Positions 54,292-62,647 of a stretch of 64,000 nucleotides of DNA are shown piece by piece. The first letter of the stretch is position 1; each line of letters begins with the position of its first letter. Source of the stretch: Lysinibacillus sphaericus (GTDB taxonomy: Bacteria > Bacillota > Bacilli > Bacillales_A > Planococcaceae); assembly GCF_001629735.1 (NCBI RefSeq), contig NZ_CP015224.1, positions 558,001 through 622,000 of the forward strand. Reading direction: 5' to 3'. The position numbers were made by a program, and so were the translations under genes. Below the pieces are notes generated by a model. The model was given only the letters and a program-made list of their open reading frames with translations, was not told the origin of the DNA and ran no database searches.

Positions 54292-55116
54292 TTAGGCTTG
54301 AAGAGCTTTTTGTAATGATTTTTTCATTGCTTCTACAAAGTTCTGACGTGTCTCTTCAGATAATTCTAATAAGGAAAGATAGGGATTTAGATCTTCTAAT
54401 TCGACTAATAAAAGCTCCCCTTGTTCGCTTCGACAGGCATCAACTCGTTGAATCCCCCAGTCAAGATTATTCCAGTCGATAAAACGTTTAGCAAAAGCTA
54501 AATCTTCTTCTGTAGCTACATACTCTTTCAATTCCCATCTTTTATCTTTATCTGGTGCATAAAGGGCGTATTGAAGTTCTTTATCGATAAAATAAAATGA
54601 GACTTCATATTCAAAATTGATAAATGGTTGTACTAATGTATTTTTCGATTCTGAATTAACTTTTTCACTCAATTCATCTTTTGTAACAAAATCCATCCCG
54701 ATAGAATCTGCTCCATCTTTCGGCTTTAAGATATACGTGTCTACATCAGGGAGTTTATTTAAGGAATCAAGAGTATCAATCGTTGGAATAACAGGAAAAT
54801 GAGCATTTGTTAGTTCTATTAAATATTCTTTTCCGTTTATGTCAGCCTTTCCATTAAACGAATTATATGTGTTTAAATGTCTAGAAACAATTCGGTTACG
54901 GAATGCTTCATATTTGTCTTTAAAATTTGCAACTGGACCTGCATTTCGGAAAACAATTAAATCAACATCATTTTCAAATGATTCAATATCTTCAGGATGA
55001 CAGATGACCAAACTAAAGGTTTCTCTAAGTTTAGAGGTTAGAAATAAATCCTCTTCATAATAGTTTCTTCCTTTTGCTTCATAATATAAATCTGTTACAA
55101 ATAATAATGTCTTCAT
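54292..55116 (-). CDS. ATP-grasp-like protein under T-box control
   Basis: A 274-residue soluble protein with an ATP-grasp-like layout: N-terminal pre-ATP domain (MKTLLFVTDLYYEAKGRNYYEEDL), central VDTYILKPKDGADSIGMDFV (nucleotide-binding Lys), LVQPFINFEYEVSFYFID and C-terminal LLVELEDLNPYLSL (metal ligands). Such enzymes ligate carboxylates to amines with ATP. ATG 55116 has GGTGAAGG upstream. A T-box leader precedes it, so it responds to an uncharged tRNA. Substrates unknown. Confidence 0.75.
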   Translation of the reverse strand: MKTLLFVTDLYYEAKGRNYYEEDLFLTSKLRETFSLVICHPEDIESFENDVDLIVFRNAGPVANFKDKYEAFRNRIVSRHLNTYNSFNGKADINGKEYLIELTNAHFPVIPTIDTLDSLNKLPDVDTYILKPKDGADSIGMDFVTKDELSEKVNSESKNTLVQPFINFEYEVSFYFIDKELQYALYAPDKDKRWELKEYVATEEDLAFAKRFIDWNNLDWGIQRVDACRSEQGELLLVELEDLNPYLSLLELSEETRQNFVEAMKKSLQKALQA

Positions 55117-55162
55117 TACGCCTTCACCTGCTTTTCTTAAATTTTTATTGTGAAAATATTCT

Positions 55163-55435
55163 CTAAAAAAAAATCCCGTCTCAGTAAGAGACGAGATTGA
55201 AACTCGCGGTACCACTCTTGTTTAATAAAGTGTTTGAATAACACTTTACTACCCTTTACAAACGTACTATCATACGTTGTCCCTTGTAACGGAGGAAACC
55301 GATAAAGCCTACTAAACATTCGACTTTACTTCTCAGAGATGATTTTCGGTTATTATCTGAACACTGGTTTTCAGCAAAACACCAGCTCTCTTTGGAACAG
55401 AAACAATAACGTACTCTTTCTCTTCATAGAATTTT
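55163..55435 (-). promoter_or_regulatory. T-box riboswitch leader
   Basis: On the minus strand: stem I elements (AGAGAGCTGGT, GCTGAAAACCAGTG, CTCTGAGAAGT), the T-box AAGAGTGGTACCGCG (55205-55219), and an intrinsic terminator AATCTCGTCTC / GAGACGGGATT with T8 (55163-55198). The likely specifier is ATC (Ile) at 55341-55343, followed by a purine as expected; AAT is a less likely reading. Uncharged tRNA would favour readthrough into the ATP-grasp gene. Confidence 0.93.
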
Positions 55436-55460
55436 ATATAAAGTAAATTAATTTTTTATG

Positions 55461-55489
55461 ATTATATATTAGACAGAAAATAAAATCAA
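55461..55489 (-). promoter_or_regulatory. Sigma-A promoter of the T-box leader
   Basis: Minus-strand TTGATT and TATAAT separated by 17 bases, just upstream of the T-box leader. Confidence 0.75.
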
Positions 55490-55543
55490 TGGAATTTTAA
55501 AATTAGGTCTTGATATATTGTGCGTAGGGCTTTTATCTAAATT

Positions 55544-56812
55544 TTAAACAGCTCCAAATAATTTTAATAAATTAATAATAATAATGCCGATAACACCAAA
55601 GTCTGAATCACCAAATGTTGTGCCTTCGTAGCCGATGTCTCCCATAAAAATCAGAAGTATCGCAGGAATAAAGCTAATCAATAAACCGTTGGCAAAGGCA
55701 CCTGACATGGCACCAACTCTGCCTCCTGTAGCATTACCAAACACACCTGCTGCAGCGCCAGTGAAGAAGTGGGGAACTAGCCCTGGAACAATCACTTTCA
55801 GTCCGATGAAAGGTAGTATAAACATTGAAACAAGTCCAGCTAAAAAACTAAATAAGAAACCGATGATAACAGCATTTGGGGCGAAGGGGAAAATAGTTGG
55901 GCAATCGAGTGCAGGCTTTGTATTTGGTACAAGTTTATCAGCAATGCCTTTAAAGGCTGGAATAATTTCAGCAATTAACATCCGTACACCAGCTAAAATG
56001 ATATAAACACCAGCTGCAAATGTAATCGCTTGCATAATGGCGAAAATAATGAAGTTAGATCCATCAGATAGTTGAGCCTCAATATAGGAAGGCCCTGCGA
56101 AAAACGCTACAATGATAAAGAATACACTCATAGTTAAAGAGATGGCGACAGAGGTATCTCGTAAAAAGCCAAGTGACTTAGGTACCTGTATATCCTCTGT
56201 TGATTTTGCTTTATTGCCAAAGAGCTTTCCGATTTTAGCTGATACATAGTAACCAACACTACCAAAGTGACCGACAGCAAAATCATCATTGCCTGTTATT
56301 TGGCGGACAGTTGGTTGCAAAATAGCAGGGAATACTACCATACAAAGCCCCAGTATAATAGAGCCGACGATGATAAGAGGTGTCCCACTCATTCCACCAA
56401 CAGATAAAGAAGCAGCGATTAAGCAAGCCATGAATAATGTATGATGCCCAGTTAAAAAGATATATTTTAATGGCGTAAATCGCGCAAGTAATAAGTTGAA
56501 AATCATCCCAAATACCATAATGAGTGCAGTTGCTGTTCCGAAATTAGTTTGAGCAGCTGCTACGATAGCTTCGTTGTTAGGAATAACTCCCTGAACTTGA
56601 AAAGCATGGTCGAACATTTTACTAAAATGATCTAACGAGCCAATTAAGACTGTTGCTCCTGCCCCAAGAATCACGAAGCCCATAATTGTTTTTAAAGTAC
56701 CAGAAAGAACAGTGGAGCTTGATTTCTTTTGAATTAATAAACCAACAAATGCGAATAGGCCGACTAATATAGCTGGTGTTCCTAAAATGTCATGCATGAT
56801 AACATCTAACAT
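55544..56812 (-). CDS. PTS IIC component, ascorbate (UlaA/SgaT) family
   Basis: A 422-residue membrane transporter with about 11 helices of the AG (ascorbate-GAT) PTS superfamily. Typical pieces: LSGTLKTIMGFVILGAGATVLIGSL, FGTATALIMVFGMIFNLLLARFTPLKYIFLTGHH, GGMSGTPLIIVGS and GATGGRVGAMSGA-like repeats near the end. ATG 56812 has GATGAGGTG upstream. It is last in the operon IIA-IIB-IIC. The sugar cannot be fixed from sequence; ascorbate is only the family prototype. Confidence 0.92.
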   Translation of the reverse strand: MLDVIMHDILGTPAILVGLFAFVGLLIQKKSSSTVLSGTLKTIMGFVILGAGATVLIGSLDHFSKMFDHAFQVQGVIPNNEAIVAAAQTNFGTATALIMVFGMIFNLLLARFTPLKYIFLTGHHTLFMACLIAASLSVGGMSGTPLIIVGSIILGLCMVVFPAILQPTVRQITGNDDFAVGHFGSVGYYVSAKIGKLFGNKAKSTEDIQVPKSLGFLRDTSVAISLTMSVFFIIVAFFAGPSYIEAQLSDGSNFIIFAIMQAITFAAGVYIILAGVRMLIAEIIPAFKGIADKLVPNTKPALDCPTIFPFAPNAVIIGFLFSFLAGLVSMFILPFIGLKVIVPGLVPHFFTGAAAGVFGNATGGRVGAMSGAFANGLLISFIPAILLIFMGDIGYEGTTFGDSDFGVIGIIIINLLKLFGAV

Positions 56813-56846
56813 ACCAACACCTCATCCTATCCAATTTTTTTTTTGC

Positions 56847-57110
56847 TTAAAGCCAAGGTTCCAGCTTTTCCTTAATTTCCGATATATTCATCATATTGAC
56901 GATACTCACGATGATTGCGTTGTCTTTCGCTAATTCATTCACAATATCGGCCGCACCTAAATAAATATCAGCTTTCTCCGCCTTTGCGGATGCTAAATCC
57001 GTATGGGTCACCTCAGCCTCTTTGCCCATAGCCTCTAATGCCTTCTTTACATTTAATTCTAAAATAAAGCTACTTCCTAATCCGCTACCGCACACGACTA
57101 ATATTTTCAT
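56847..57110 (-). CDS. PTS IIB component, ascorbate-type
   Basis: An 87-residue cytoplasmic phosphocarrier. The phospho-Cys loop is near the N-terminus (VVCGSGLGSSF, Cys7). Its length and motif fit UlaB/SgaB. It overlaps the IIA gene by four bases and lies 34 bases before the IIC gene. It would pass phosphate from IIA to the sugar carried by IIC. Confidence 0.92.
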   Translation of the reverse strand: MKILVVCGSGLGSSFILELNVKKALEAMGKEAEVTHTDLASAKAEKADIYLGAADIVNELAKDNAIIVSIVNMMNISEIKEKLEPWL

Positions 57111-57565
57111 CCTGCTGACTCCTTTGTCGTAAATTGTTTAATTTTCTCACTTATGTCTTCCTCATGCTGACAAGCAATTAGGCTATCAACCTGATTCGGA
57201 TGTTGTAGCACTAAGGTTAGATCAGCCAATGCCTGTAGATGTGAAGTATTGTCCATAGCAGCTAAAACAAAAATTAAAAAGACAGGCTGATTAGGGCTGA
57301 AAAAAACAGGCTGCTGTAAACATAGCAAACTTACTGCTAGAGCATAGACACCGTCTGATGGTCGTGCATGTGGAAGAGCGACTTTCGGTGTAATAACGAC
57401 ATAAGGACCATATTGCTCAATGGATTGAATCATTGCCTCGATATACCGCTGTTCAATTTTGTTTTGACGGACTAATGGGGTGGCAGCTAAACGAATAGCT
57501 TCTTGCCAGGACGGAACAACGTTTGCAATTTGGATACAATCCTTTGTCAGCAATTTGGTTAGCAA
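57107..57565 (-). CDS. PTS IIA component, mannitol/fructose/ascorbate type
   Basis: A 152-residue PTS EIIA-2 domain protein with the phospho-His in LPHARP (about His 66). The start is TTG at 57565 with AAAGGAGG seven bases upstream. It heads the IIA-IIB-IIC operon. No metabolic enzyme gene is in the operon, so the fate of the sugar phosphate is unknown. Confidence 0.9.
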   Translation of the reverse strand: MLTKLLTKDCIQIANVVPSWQEAIRLAATPLVRQNKIEQRYIEAMIQSIEQYGPYVVITPKVALPHARPSDGVYALAVSLLCLQQPVFFSPNQPVFLIFVLAAMDNTSHLQALADLTLVLQHPNQVDSLIACQHEEDISEKIKQFTTKESAG

Positions 57566-57629
57566 ATACTTTCCTCCTTTCTAATAAATATATCCCCATT
57601 GCATTTTATTACGGCTATCTGTGGAATTA

Positions 57630-58402
57630 TGTCAGAACTGAAGACATTTTTAATCGCTGTGCTACTTTGTAAATCGACATTTTGACAAACTCATCAATGG
57701 CATTATCTAAACGAGTTTTAGGATATATAAATTGAATCTTTCTCTGAAGCGTCACATCCTGTAAATCCTTTTCATTAGTAGACCTGATTTTAACTATTCT
57801 TCAATTAAGGCATCAGAAACGAAGGCTAAGTTCTTTAAGAAGGTCAGCATTTTTTTATTGTACTCACAGAATCCAATTCGATGGTATAAGTAGAAGGCTG
57901 AAAAGGGTCCATCCACTTTTCGATAAAGTGATTCGTGGAGCTAGAAGAAGTATGCAATAAAAGCTTATTTTTAAGAACATCCTCTTGGGTGATGCTCTTT
58001 TAGAAGCAAGTTCATGTGTTGGACTGATGCCAAAACAAGGGAATCCTCTCCGATTGTCTCGTATTGAAGGGCAGTATTTTCCTGTTTAGTTCCCTTAATG
58101 AGCCCAAAATCTATTTCCTGAAGCGCCACTTTATTTTCAATTTCAGGAGCTGTTTTTACCTCTAACGAAATACGAATCTCTGGATAAGCCAGTGAAACTT
58201 GATGAATTAAATCTGGCATAAAAATATGTGCAGGTAATCCGCTTGCTCCTAGTCGTAGGGAGCCAATATGGCCAGCTAATAGGTTTTCAATAAAGCGAAG
58301 CGAAACATGCAGGAGCAGCAAAAGCATAGGTTGATTTATCAGATGAAGGGCAAAAGCTTGTAGCAGATGCTTACTTATTACGAGGAAACAAAGAGATACC
58401 AT
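57630..58402 (-). pseudogene. Decayed LysR-type regulator
   Basis: A frame at 57971-58402 reads as the first part of a LysR effector domain (LRLGASGLPAHIFMPDLIHQV, PEIRISLEVKTAPEIENKVALQEIDFGLI). Downstream, other frames continue it (STNHFIEKWMDPFQPSTYTIELDSV, LAFVSDALIEE) with frameshifts and stops. The N-terminal helix-turn-helix is missing. It probably once regulated the adjacent PTS operon or a lost neighbour. On the plus strand near 58355-58467 a short tail-like frame (YHLLSASYLSEDQRGK) may be another gene scrap. Confidence 0.7.
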
Positions 58403-58658
58403 TTATTATCCGCAAGCTATTTAAGTGAAGATCAACGTGGGAAAACAACATTTGTAATGGATAAATAATAAGCACTATCTTAAATTCACGACATTTTAAA
58501 ACAATGAGAAGGATATATGGTCCTCATTGCTAGAAATGGAGCGAATTTTTTCTTGCAAAAAAGAGATGATAAAAAGTAGTCCATATTTGTTCTAACTTTG
58601 ATAATTTCGCTTACACTGACTATAGGACGAACTTTGTTTGATATGAGGGGGAATTGAT

Positions 58659-59957
58659 ATAGCTAAAAAAATCGGCATTGTTGCGCTACTATTTTTCGGT
58701 GTTTACGTGCTTTGTATGTACTGGTATATATTCCACAGTGGAGGGGGCAAAATTCCAAGTGCCTTACAGGGAACTGCTGCTGATCCAGTGATGTTTATGT
58801 CTGGTAAGGAACTATTATTAAGTGGTGAATACTCAAAAATACGGAACTTTTTATTTTTTGTAGCTACTCCCTTGGAATGGCTTGTTTACTTCATGATATT
58901 ACTGTTTGGTGTCTCACGTTATTTTGAGAAAGTGAGCACATCCCAAACAAAGTGGAAGCTTTTGCAAAATGCAACCTACTTATTTTTATTGTCATTACTA
59001 GTCTATGTCGTTTTATTCCCACTGGACTATTATCGTTATTATCTCAGTAAAAGCTATGGCATCAGCACGCAAGCATTTGGATCTTGGATGAAGGATGGTG
59101 TCATTGATTTTTGGGTGAACTTTGGAATGACCTTGATCATAGTGACAGTGCTCTATTGGCTCATTAAAAAGAGTGAAAAAAGATGGTGGCTCTATGCATG
59201 GCTATTAACCATCCCCTTTTCAATTTTTGTGATGTTTATTCAGCCAGTTGTGATCGACCCTTTGTACAATGATTTTTATCCGTTAAAAAATAAAGAGCTG
59301 GAAAGCAAAATACTTTCACTTGCTACCCAGGCACATATCCCAGCAGAGCATGTTTACGAGGTGAATATGGCTGAGAAGACGAATGCCCTAAATGCTTATG
59401 TGACAGGGATCGGTAGCAATTCAAGAATTGTTCTTTGGGATACTACATTAAACAGATTGACGGATAATGAAATTTTGTTTATTATGGCGCATGAAATGGG
59501 GCATTATGTTGAAAAACATATTTATTTTGGCATTGTAGGCTATCTTTTACTCTCTTTAGTTGGTTTATGGCTAACCGCCAAAATTATGCGACGCTTAGCT
59601 TCACGATATGGACAGGTATTCAACATTAATAAAATTAGTAATATTAGCTCCTACCCATTATTTTTACTAATTACTTCCATATTATTATTTGCTTCCAATC
59701 CCGTGTCTAATTATGTATCCAGATACCAGGAATCGAGAGCAGATCAATATGCGATTAACTTGATGAATGATCGGGAAGCGGCTGTAACGGCATTTCAAAA
59801 GCTAACCATTTCAGGCTTAAGCGAGGTCAATCCACCGCTTTTGGTGAAATGGTTCCGTTATACACATCCTCCAATGCTGGAGCGTATTGATAAGGTCGCT
59901 GATAATGGCGAACAGAAACAAGAGGGTCCTTTAAAGGAAGAACAGAAGAAAAAGTAA
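58659..59957 (+). CDS. M48 family (Ste24-like) membrane metalloprotease; start codon uncertain
   Basis: A membrane zinc protease with the motif HEMGHYVEKH (ligands His, His) and downstream Glu in ESRADQYA. About seven helices; catalytic domain about 220-400 (cytoplasmic). Homologues handle prenylated or misfolded membrane proteins. A strong site (GAGGGGG, 58645) is followed by a frame that opens with ATA at 58659 (AKKIGIVALLFFGVYVL); no ATG, GTG or TTG is in frame there. The first usable start, GTG 58707, lacks a site and would cut the first helix. Confidence 0.85.
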   Translation: MAKKIGIVALLFFGVYVLCMYWYIFHSGGGKIPSALQGTAADPVMFMSGKELLLSGEYSKIRNFLFFVATPLEWLVYFMILLFGVSRYFEKVSTSQTKWKLLQNATYLFLLSLLVYVVLFPLDYYRYYLSKSYGISTQAFGSWMKDGVIDFWVNFGMTLIIVTVLYWLIKKSEKRWWLYAWLLTIPFSIFVMFIQPVVIDPLYNDFYPLKNKELESKILSLATQAHIPAEHVYEVNMAEKTNALNAYVTGIGSNSRIVLWDTTLNRLTDNEILFIMAHEMGHYVEKHIYFGIVGYLLLSLVGLWLTAKIMRRLASRYGQVFNINKISNISSYPLFLLITSILLFASNPVSNYVSRYQESRADQYAINLMNDREAAVTAFQKLTISGLSEVNPPLLVKWFRYTHPPMLERIDKVADNGEQKQEGPLKEEQKKK

Positions 59958-60040
59958 ATAAATAGGTTTTCTCAGTAAGTAAGTTGGGTAGTCTATGGAA
60001 AAGATGTATCAAAATTTGGTCGTTTATAGGGGACATCATC

Positions 60041-60859
60041 ATGCGTAATGTGATTATTATTACACTTTCTTCCGTTTTAGTAGCCTTTGCTTATAATTTT
60101 TTGTTAATTCCTCATGAAATTTTAAGTGGGGGATTAAGCGGTATTGCTATTATGCTTGGGATTATAACGCCGTTGAATACCGGGGTATTAAACTTACTAT
60201 TGAACTTACCTCTGCTCATTTTAGGTGTGATGAAGCTTGGGAAACGATTTATTAGCTATACAATTCTATCGGTGGCTGTTTTATCAGTAAGTTTATATAT
60301 TATTCCGATTTACAAGGCCACACAAGAGCCAATTCTTGCTTCCTTATTTGGTGGGGTCATCGTAGGTGTTGCAATGGGGTTGATTTTCCGAGCAGCAGGC
60401 TCCTCTGGAGGCTTTGATATTATTGCTATGCTACTAAGCCGTAAACGTGATTTTCCGCTTGGTACTTTAATTGCTGCTATGAATGGTATCGTAGTGGCAG
60501 CTTCCGGCTTTGTCTTTAGCTGGGATGCAGCGCTATTAACGCTTGTTTCCATTTATGCTACCGGAAAAGTAGTGGACACGATTCATACAAGCCATATTAA
60601 ATTAACCCTTATGATTATTACGAATAAAGGCGAAGAGGTCAAACAGCAGTTATTAGAAAAGCTTCATCGAGGGGTAACGATTATCGATGCGAAAGGAGCC
60701 TATTCTGGCGAAGGCCGTAAAGTGTTAATTACGGTTATTACACGCTATCAACTGGCTGATGTAAAAAGTACGATTAAGGAAACCGATCCTAAGTCGTTTG
60801 TGAATATTTTGCAAACAACCGAGGTGATGGGGATGTTTGATCGTGGTACAAGTAAATAA
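60041..60859 (+). CDS. YitT family membrane protein
   Basis: A 272-residue protein with five or six helices (about 1-175) and a C-terminal DUF2179 domain (about 200-270, VTIIDAKGAYSGEGRKVLITVITRYQL). Signature LIPHEILSGGLSGIAIML near the N-terminus and AAGSSGGFDIIAMLLSRK. ATG 60041 follows GGGGAC. Function is unknown in the family. It is followed by a strong terminator. Confidence 0.92.
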   Translation: MRNVIIITLSSVLVAFAYNFLLIPHEILSGGLSGIAIMLGIITPLNTGVLNLLLNLPLLILGVMKLGKRFISYTILSVAVLSVSLYIIPIYKATQEPILASLFGGVIVGVAMGLIFRAAGSSGGFDIIAMLLSRKRDFPLGTLIAAMNGIVVAASGFVFSWDAALLTLVSIYATGKVVDTIHTSHIKLTLMIITNKGEEVKQQLLEKLHRGVTIIDAKGAYSGEGRKVLITVITRYQLADVKSTIKETDPKSFVNILQTTEVMGMFDRGTSK

Positions 60860-60870
60860 CGCTATTCTCA

Positions 60871-60915
60871 ACACATGATTTCGATTATACTAATTATAAT
60901 CGAACGTGTGTTTTT
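60871..60915 (+). terminator. Rho-independent terminator
   Basis: Long stem (ACACA...TTCGATTATA / TATAATCGAA..TGTGT) with T7. Confidence 0.83.
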
Positions 60916-60957
60916 TTATTTTAGAGGTAACTAGTTGATCTTGGAAGGGGAATGGAA

Positions 60958-61332
60958 ATGGAAAAGGAAACGATTCATGCAAATTGTCTTCAGCTGCAAG
61001 GAACAACGTATGACTATAAGGAAGAATGGCAAGCAGATCGCTATCATATAGGCGGGAAGATGTATGCCATGATTGGAGGAAATACCACAGGTAGGCCAGT
61101 GCTAACGTTAAAATGTGAGCCTGCGCGAGCAGAGGAATTAAGAGAAGCCTATGCCAGCATTATACCTGGCTACTATATGAATAAAACGCATTGGAACTCC
61201 ATTTATATGGATGCTGAAGATGTCCCGATGGATTTGGTAGAGAATCTTATTAAGCATTCGTATGAACTTGTTTTTAGTAAATTAACGAAAACAGCACAGC
61301 AGGAAATCTACCTATTGGAAGCAAAAGAATAA
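60958..61332 (+). CDS. MmcQ/YjbR family protein
   Basis: A 124-residue protein of the MmcQ/YjbR family, a double-wing DNA-binding-like fold. Pattern: DYKEEWQADRYHIGGKMYAMI, LTLKCEPARAEELREAYASIIPGYYMNKTHWNSIYMDAEDVP, and a C-terminal helix with LIKHSYELVFSKL. ATG 60958 has GGAAGGGG seven bases upstream; the ATG at 60952 is too close. Function unknown. Confidence 0.88.
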   Translation: MEKETIHANCLQLQGTTYDYKEEWQADRYHIGGKMYAMIGGNTTGRPVLTLKCEPARAEELREAYASIIPGYYMNKTHWNSIYMDAEDVPMDLVENLIKHSYELVFSKLTKTAQQEIYLLEAKE

Positions 61333-61355
61333 CAAGACTCCTATGAGTAAGGGAT

Positions 61356-61395
61356 AGCGCATCTACCTTGATTATTGGTAAATGCGCTTATTTTA
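61356..61395. terminator. Hairpin terminator between convergent genes
   Basis: AGCGCAT..ACC / GGT..ATGCGCT stem followed by a T-rich run. Confidence 0.65.
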
Positions 61396-61398
61396 TAA

Positions 61399-61746
61399 TC
61401 AATTATAACCACGCTCACCATAAGGATTTAGTGTGTCGAGCCATTTTTGCTCTAGCTTTTCAAGCTCTTTTTTAGCATCGAAATAACCCTCTTCCTTCTT
61501 CTTTAAATACTCAACGATTTTCACCTCGAAGGCATCTTGACCAAATGAATTGTAGTCCGCCTGAAGCTCCTTATTCGTATGTGTATTAGTTTTGAGCATA
61601 AATTGAAAACCATTTAACCGTTTCAAATTATTAAAGCTACCGACAAATACTTTATCTGTTTGTGTATTCGTCATTGTAAAAACACCCGCTTCAATTTTCA
61701 TGTCCTTATACATTTCTTTTAGTTCTTTTTTATGATCCATTTTCAT
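61399..61746 (-). CDS. GIY-YIG nuclease family protein
   Basis: A 115-residue protein that reads as a GIY-YIG-type nuclease domain with a variant first motif (AGVFTMTN...KVFVGSFNNLKRLNG) and a helix with FQFMLKTNTHTNKELQADYNSFGQDAFEVKIVEYL. Asn in TNKELQ and Glu are candidate catalytic residues. Probably cotranscribed with the DUF2087 gene 11 bases upstream. Substrate unknown. Confidence 0.72.
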   Translation of the reverse strand: MKMDHKKELKEMYKDMKIEAGVFTMTNTQTDKVFVGSFNNLKRLNGFQFMLKTNTHTNKELQADYNSFGQDAFEVKIVEYLKKKEEGYFDAKKELEKLEQKWLDTLNPYGERGYN

Positions 61747-61757
61747 GACCTGCCTTC

Positions 61758-62513
61758 TTATTTTTTTACCCAGTAAGCACTACCGTCTGCTTTACGGTCC
61801 AGAAAACCGTATTCAATTAAGTAACGGCGTATATGAACATAGTCTTCATACATGGGTTTGATGATTTCATTCAATTCTTTTTCCGTATATTGTTTTTCTT
61901 TGTCAAAAAGCATTGAGATGGCACGAAGTACTATAATTTTTTGTTTTTCACGCTTAGGAAAACGAACTAGCTCCTTACCAACACCATGTGGAAATAATTT
62001 CGCTAATACTTGTTGTTCTTCTGAGAGAGTGACATTATAGCGATCGTCAACCATTGTAGCTGTTTTATGAATAGACACAAACGTATCCTCCTTTCGATCT
62101 TGTTCCTTCAGTAATTCCATCATGACTAATAACGTCTTGGCTTGGCGTTCTTTTTCCTTTAACGCAAAACGGTGATGACGAATAGTCGTGGCACTGCCAA
62201 TCTCTAATTCTTTTTTTATATCCTGATCTGATTTACCTTCATAAAATAAGCGTAAAATATGACTTTGATGCTCAGTTAAGCCGGTCATTTTTTTATTGAG
62301 TCCATTTAAGTAATGAAATACAGACTGGTGTGTAATTGTAATATGGTGCTGCATCATTTTTTCGGCTTCATACAGTAAGCCATCGTACGGGTAAATAATT
62401 CCTTTTTCTATTTCTTCTCCACATAGTAGACAAGTGAAATGTGTCTCATCGTCGATATAACCCTTTTTTAGATTATCGATAGGGGCTTGCCAAAATAGTT
62501 CATTTACATCCAT
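61758..62513 (-). CDS. DUF2087 protein with LuxR-like helix-turn-helix
   Basis: A 251-residue regulator-like protein. Cys pair near the N-terminus (CLLCGEE), a LuxR-like helix-turn-helix (about 75-115, LTEHQSHILRLFYEGKSDQDIKKELEIGSATTIRHH), and a C-terminal DUF2087 domain (about 165-250, ELVRFPKREKQKIIVLRAISMLF). ATG 62513 has GGAGG seven bases upstream. A perfect palindrome lies 60 bases upstream and may be its operator. Confidence 0.85.
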   Translation of the reverse strand: MDVNELFWQAPIDNLKKGYIDDETHFTCLLCGEEIEKGIIYPYDGLLYEAEKMMQHHITITHQSVFHYLNGLNKKMTGLTEHQSHILRLFYEGKSDQDIKKELEIGSATTIRHHRFALKEKERQAKTLLVMMELLKEQDRKEDTFVSIHKTATMVDDRYNVTLSEEQQVLAKLFPHGVGKELVRFPKREKQKIIVLRAISMLFDKEKQYTEKELNEIIKPMYEDYVHIRRYLIEYGFLDRKADGSAYWVKK

Positions 62514-62572
62514 TAGGAATCCTCCGTTAAAAACAAACGATTTTTATATTTGTTTGCTTATTTATTATTAAA

Positions 62573-62591
62573 ATAACAAATTGTTTGTTAT
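62573..62591. promoter_or_regulatory. Palindrome upstream of the DUF2087 gene
   Basis: ATAACAAA-TTG-TTTGTTAT, perfect 8-3-8, about 60 bases before the start of a helix-turn-helix gene. Related TTTGTTT/AAACAAAC copies lie between it and the start. A possible operator. Confidence 0.5.
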
Positions 62592-62599
62592 AAAGCAAT

Positions 62600-62632
62600 A
62601 AAAAACACATCGTTTTCTAAACGATGTGTAAA
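62600..62632 (-). terminator. Minus-strand terminator of the ABC exporter operon
   Basis: On the minus strand ACACATCGTTT pairs with AAACGATGTGT and is followed by T5. Confidence 0.8.
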
Positions 62633-62647
62633 AACGTTGGCAACTAT

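Noticed and set aside
55635-56006. A 123-codon plus-strand frame inside the PTS IIC gene
   Set aside because: Antisense shadow of a conserved membrane protein.
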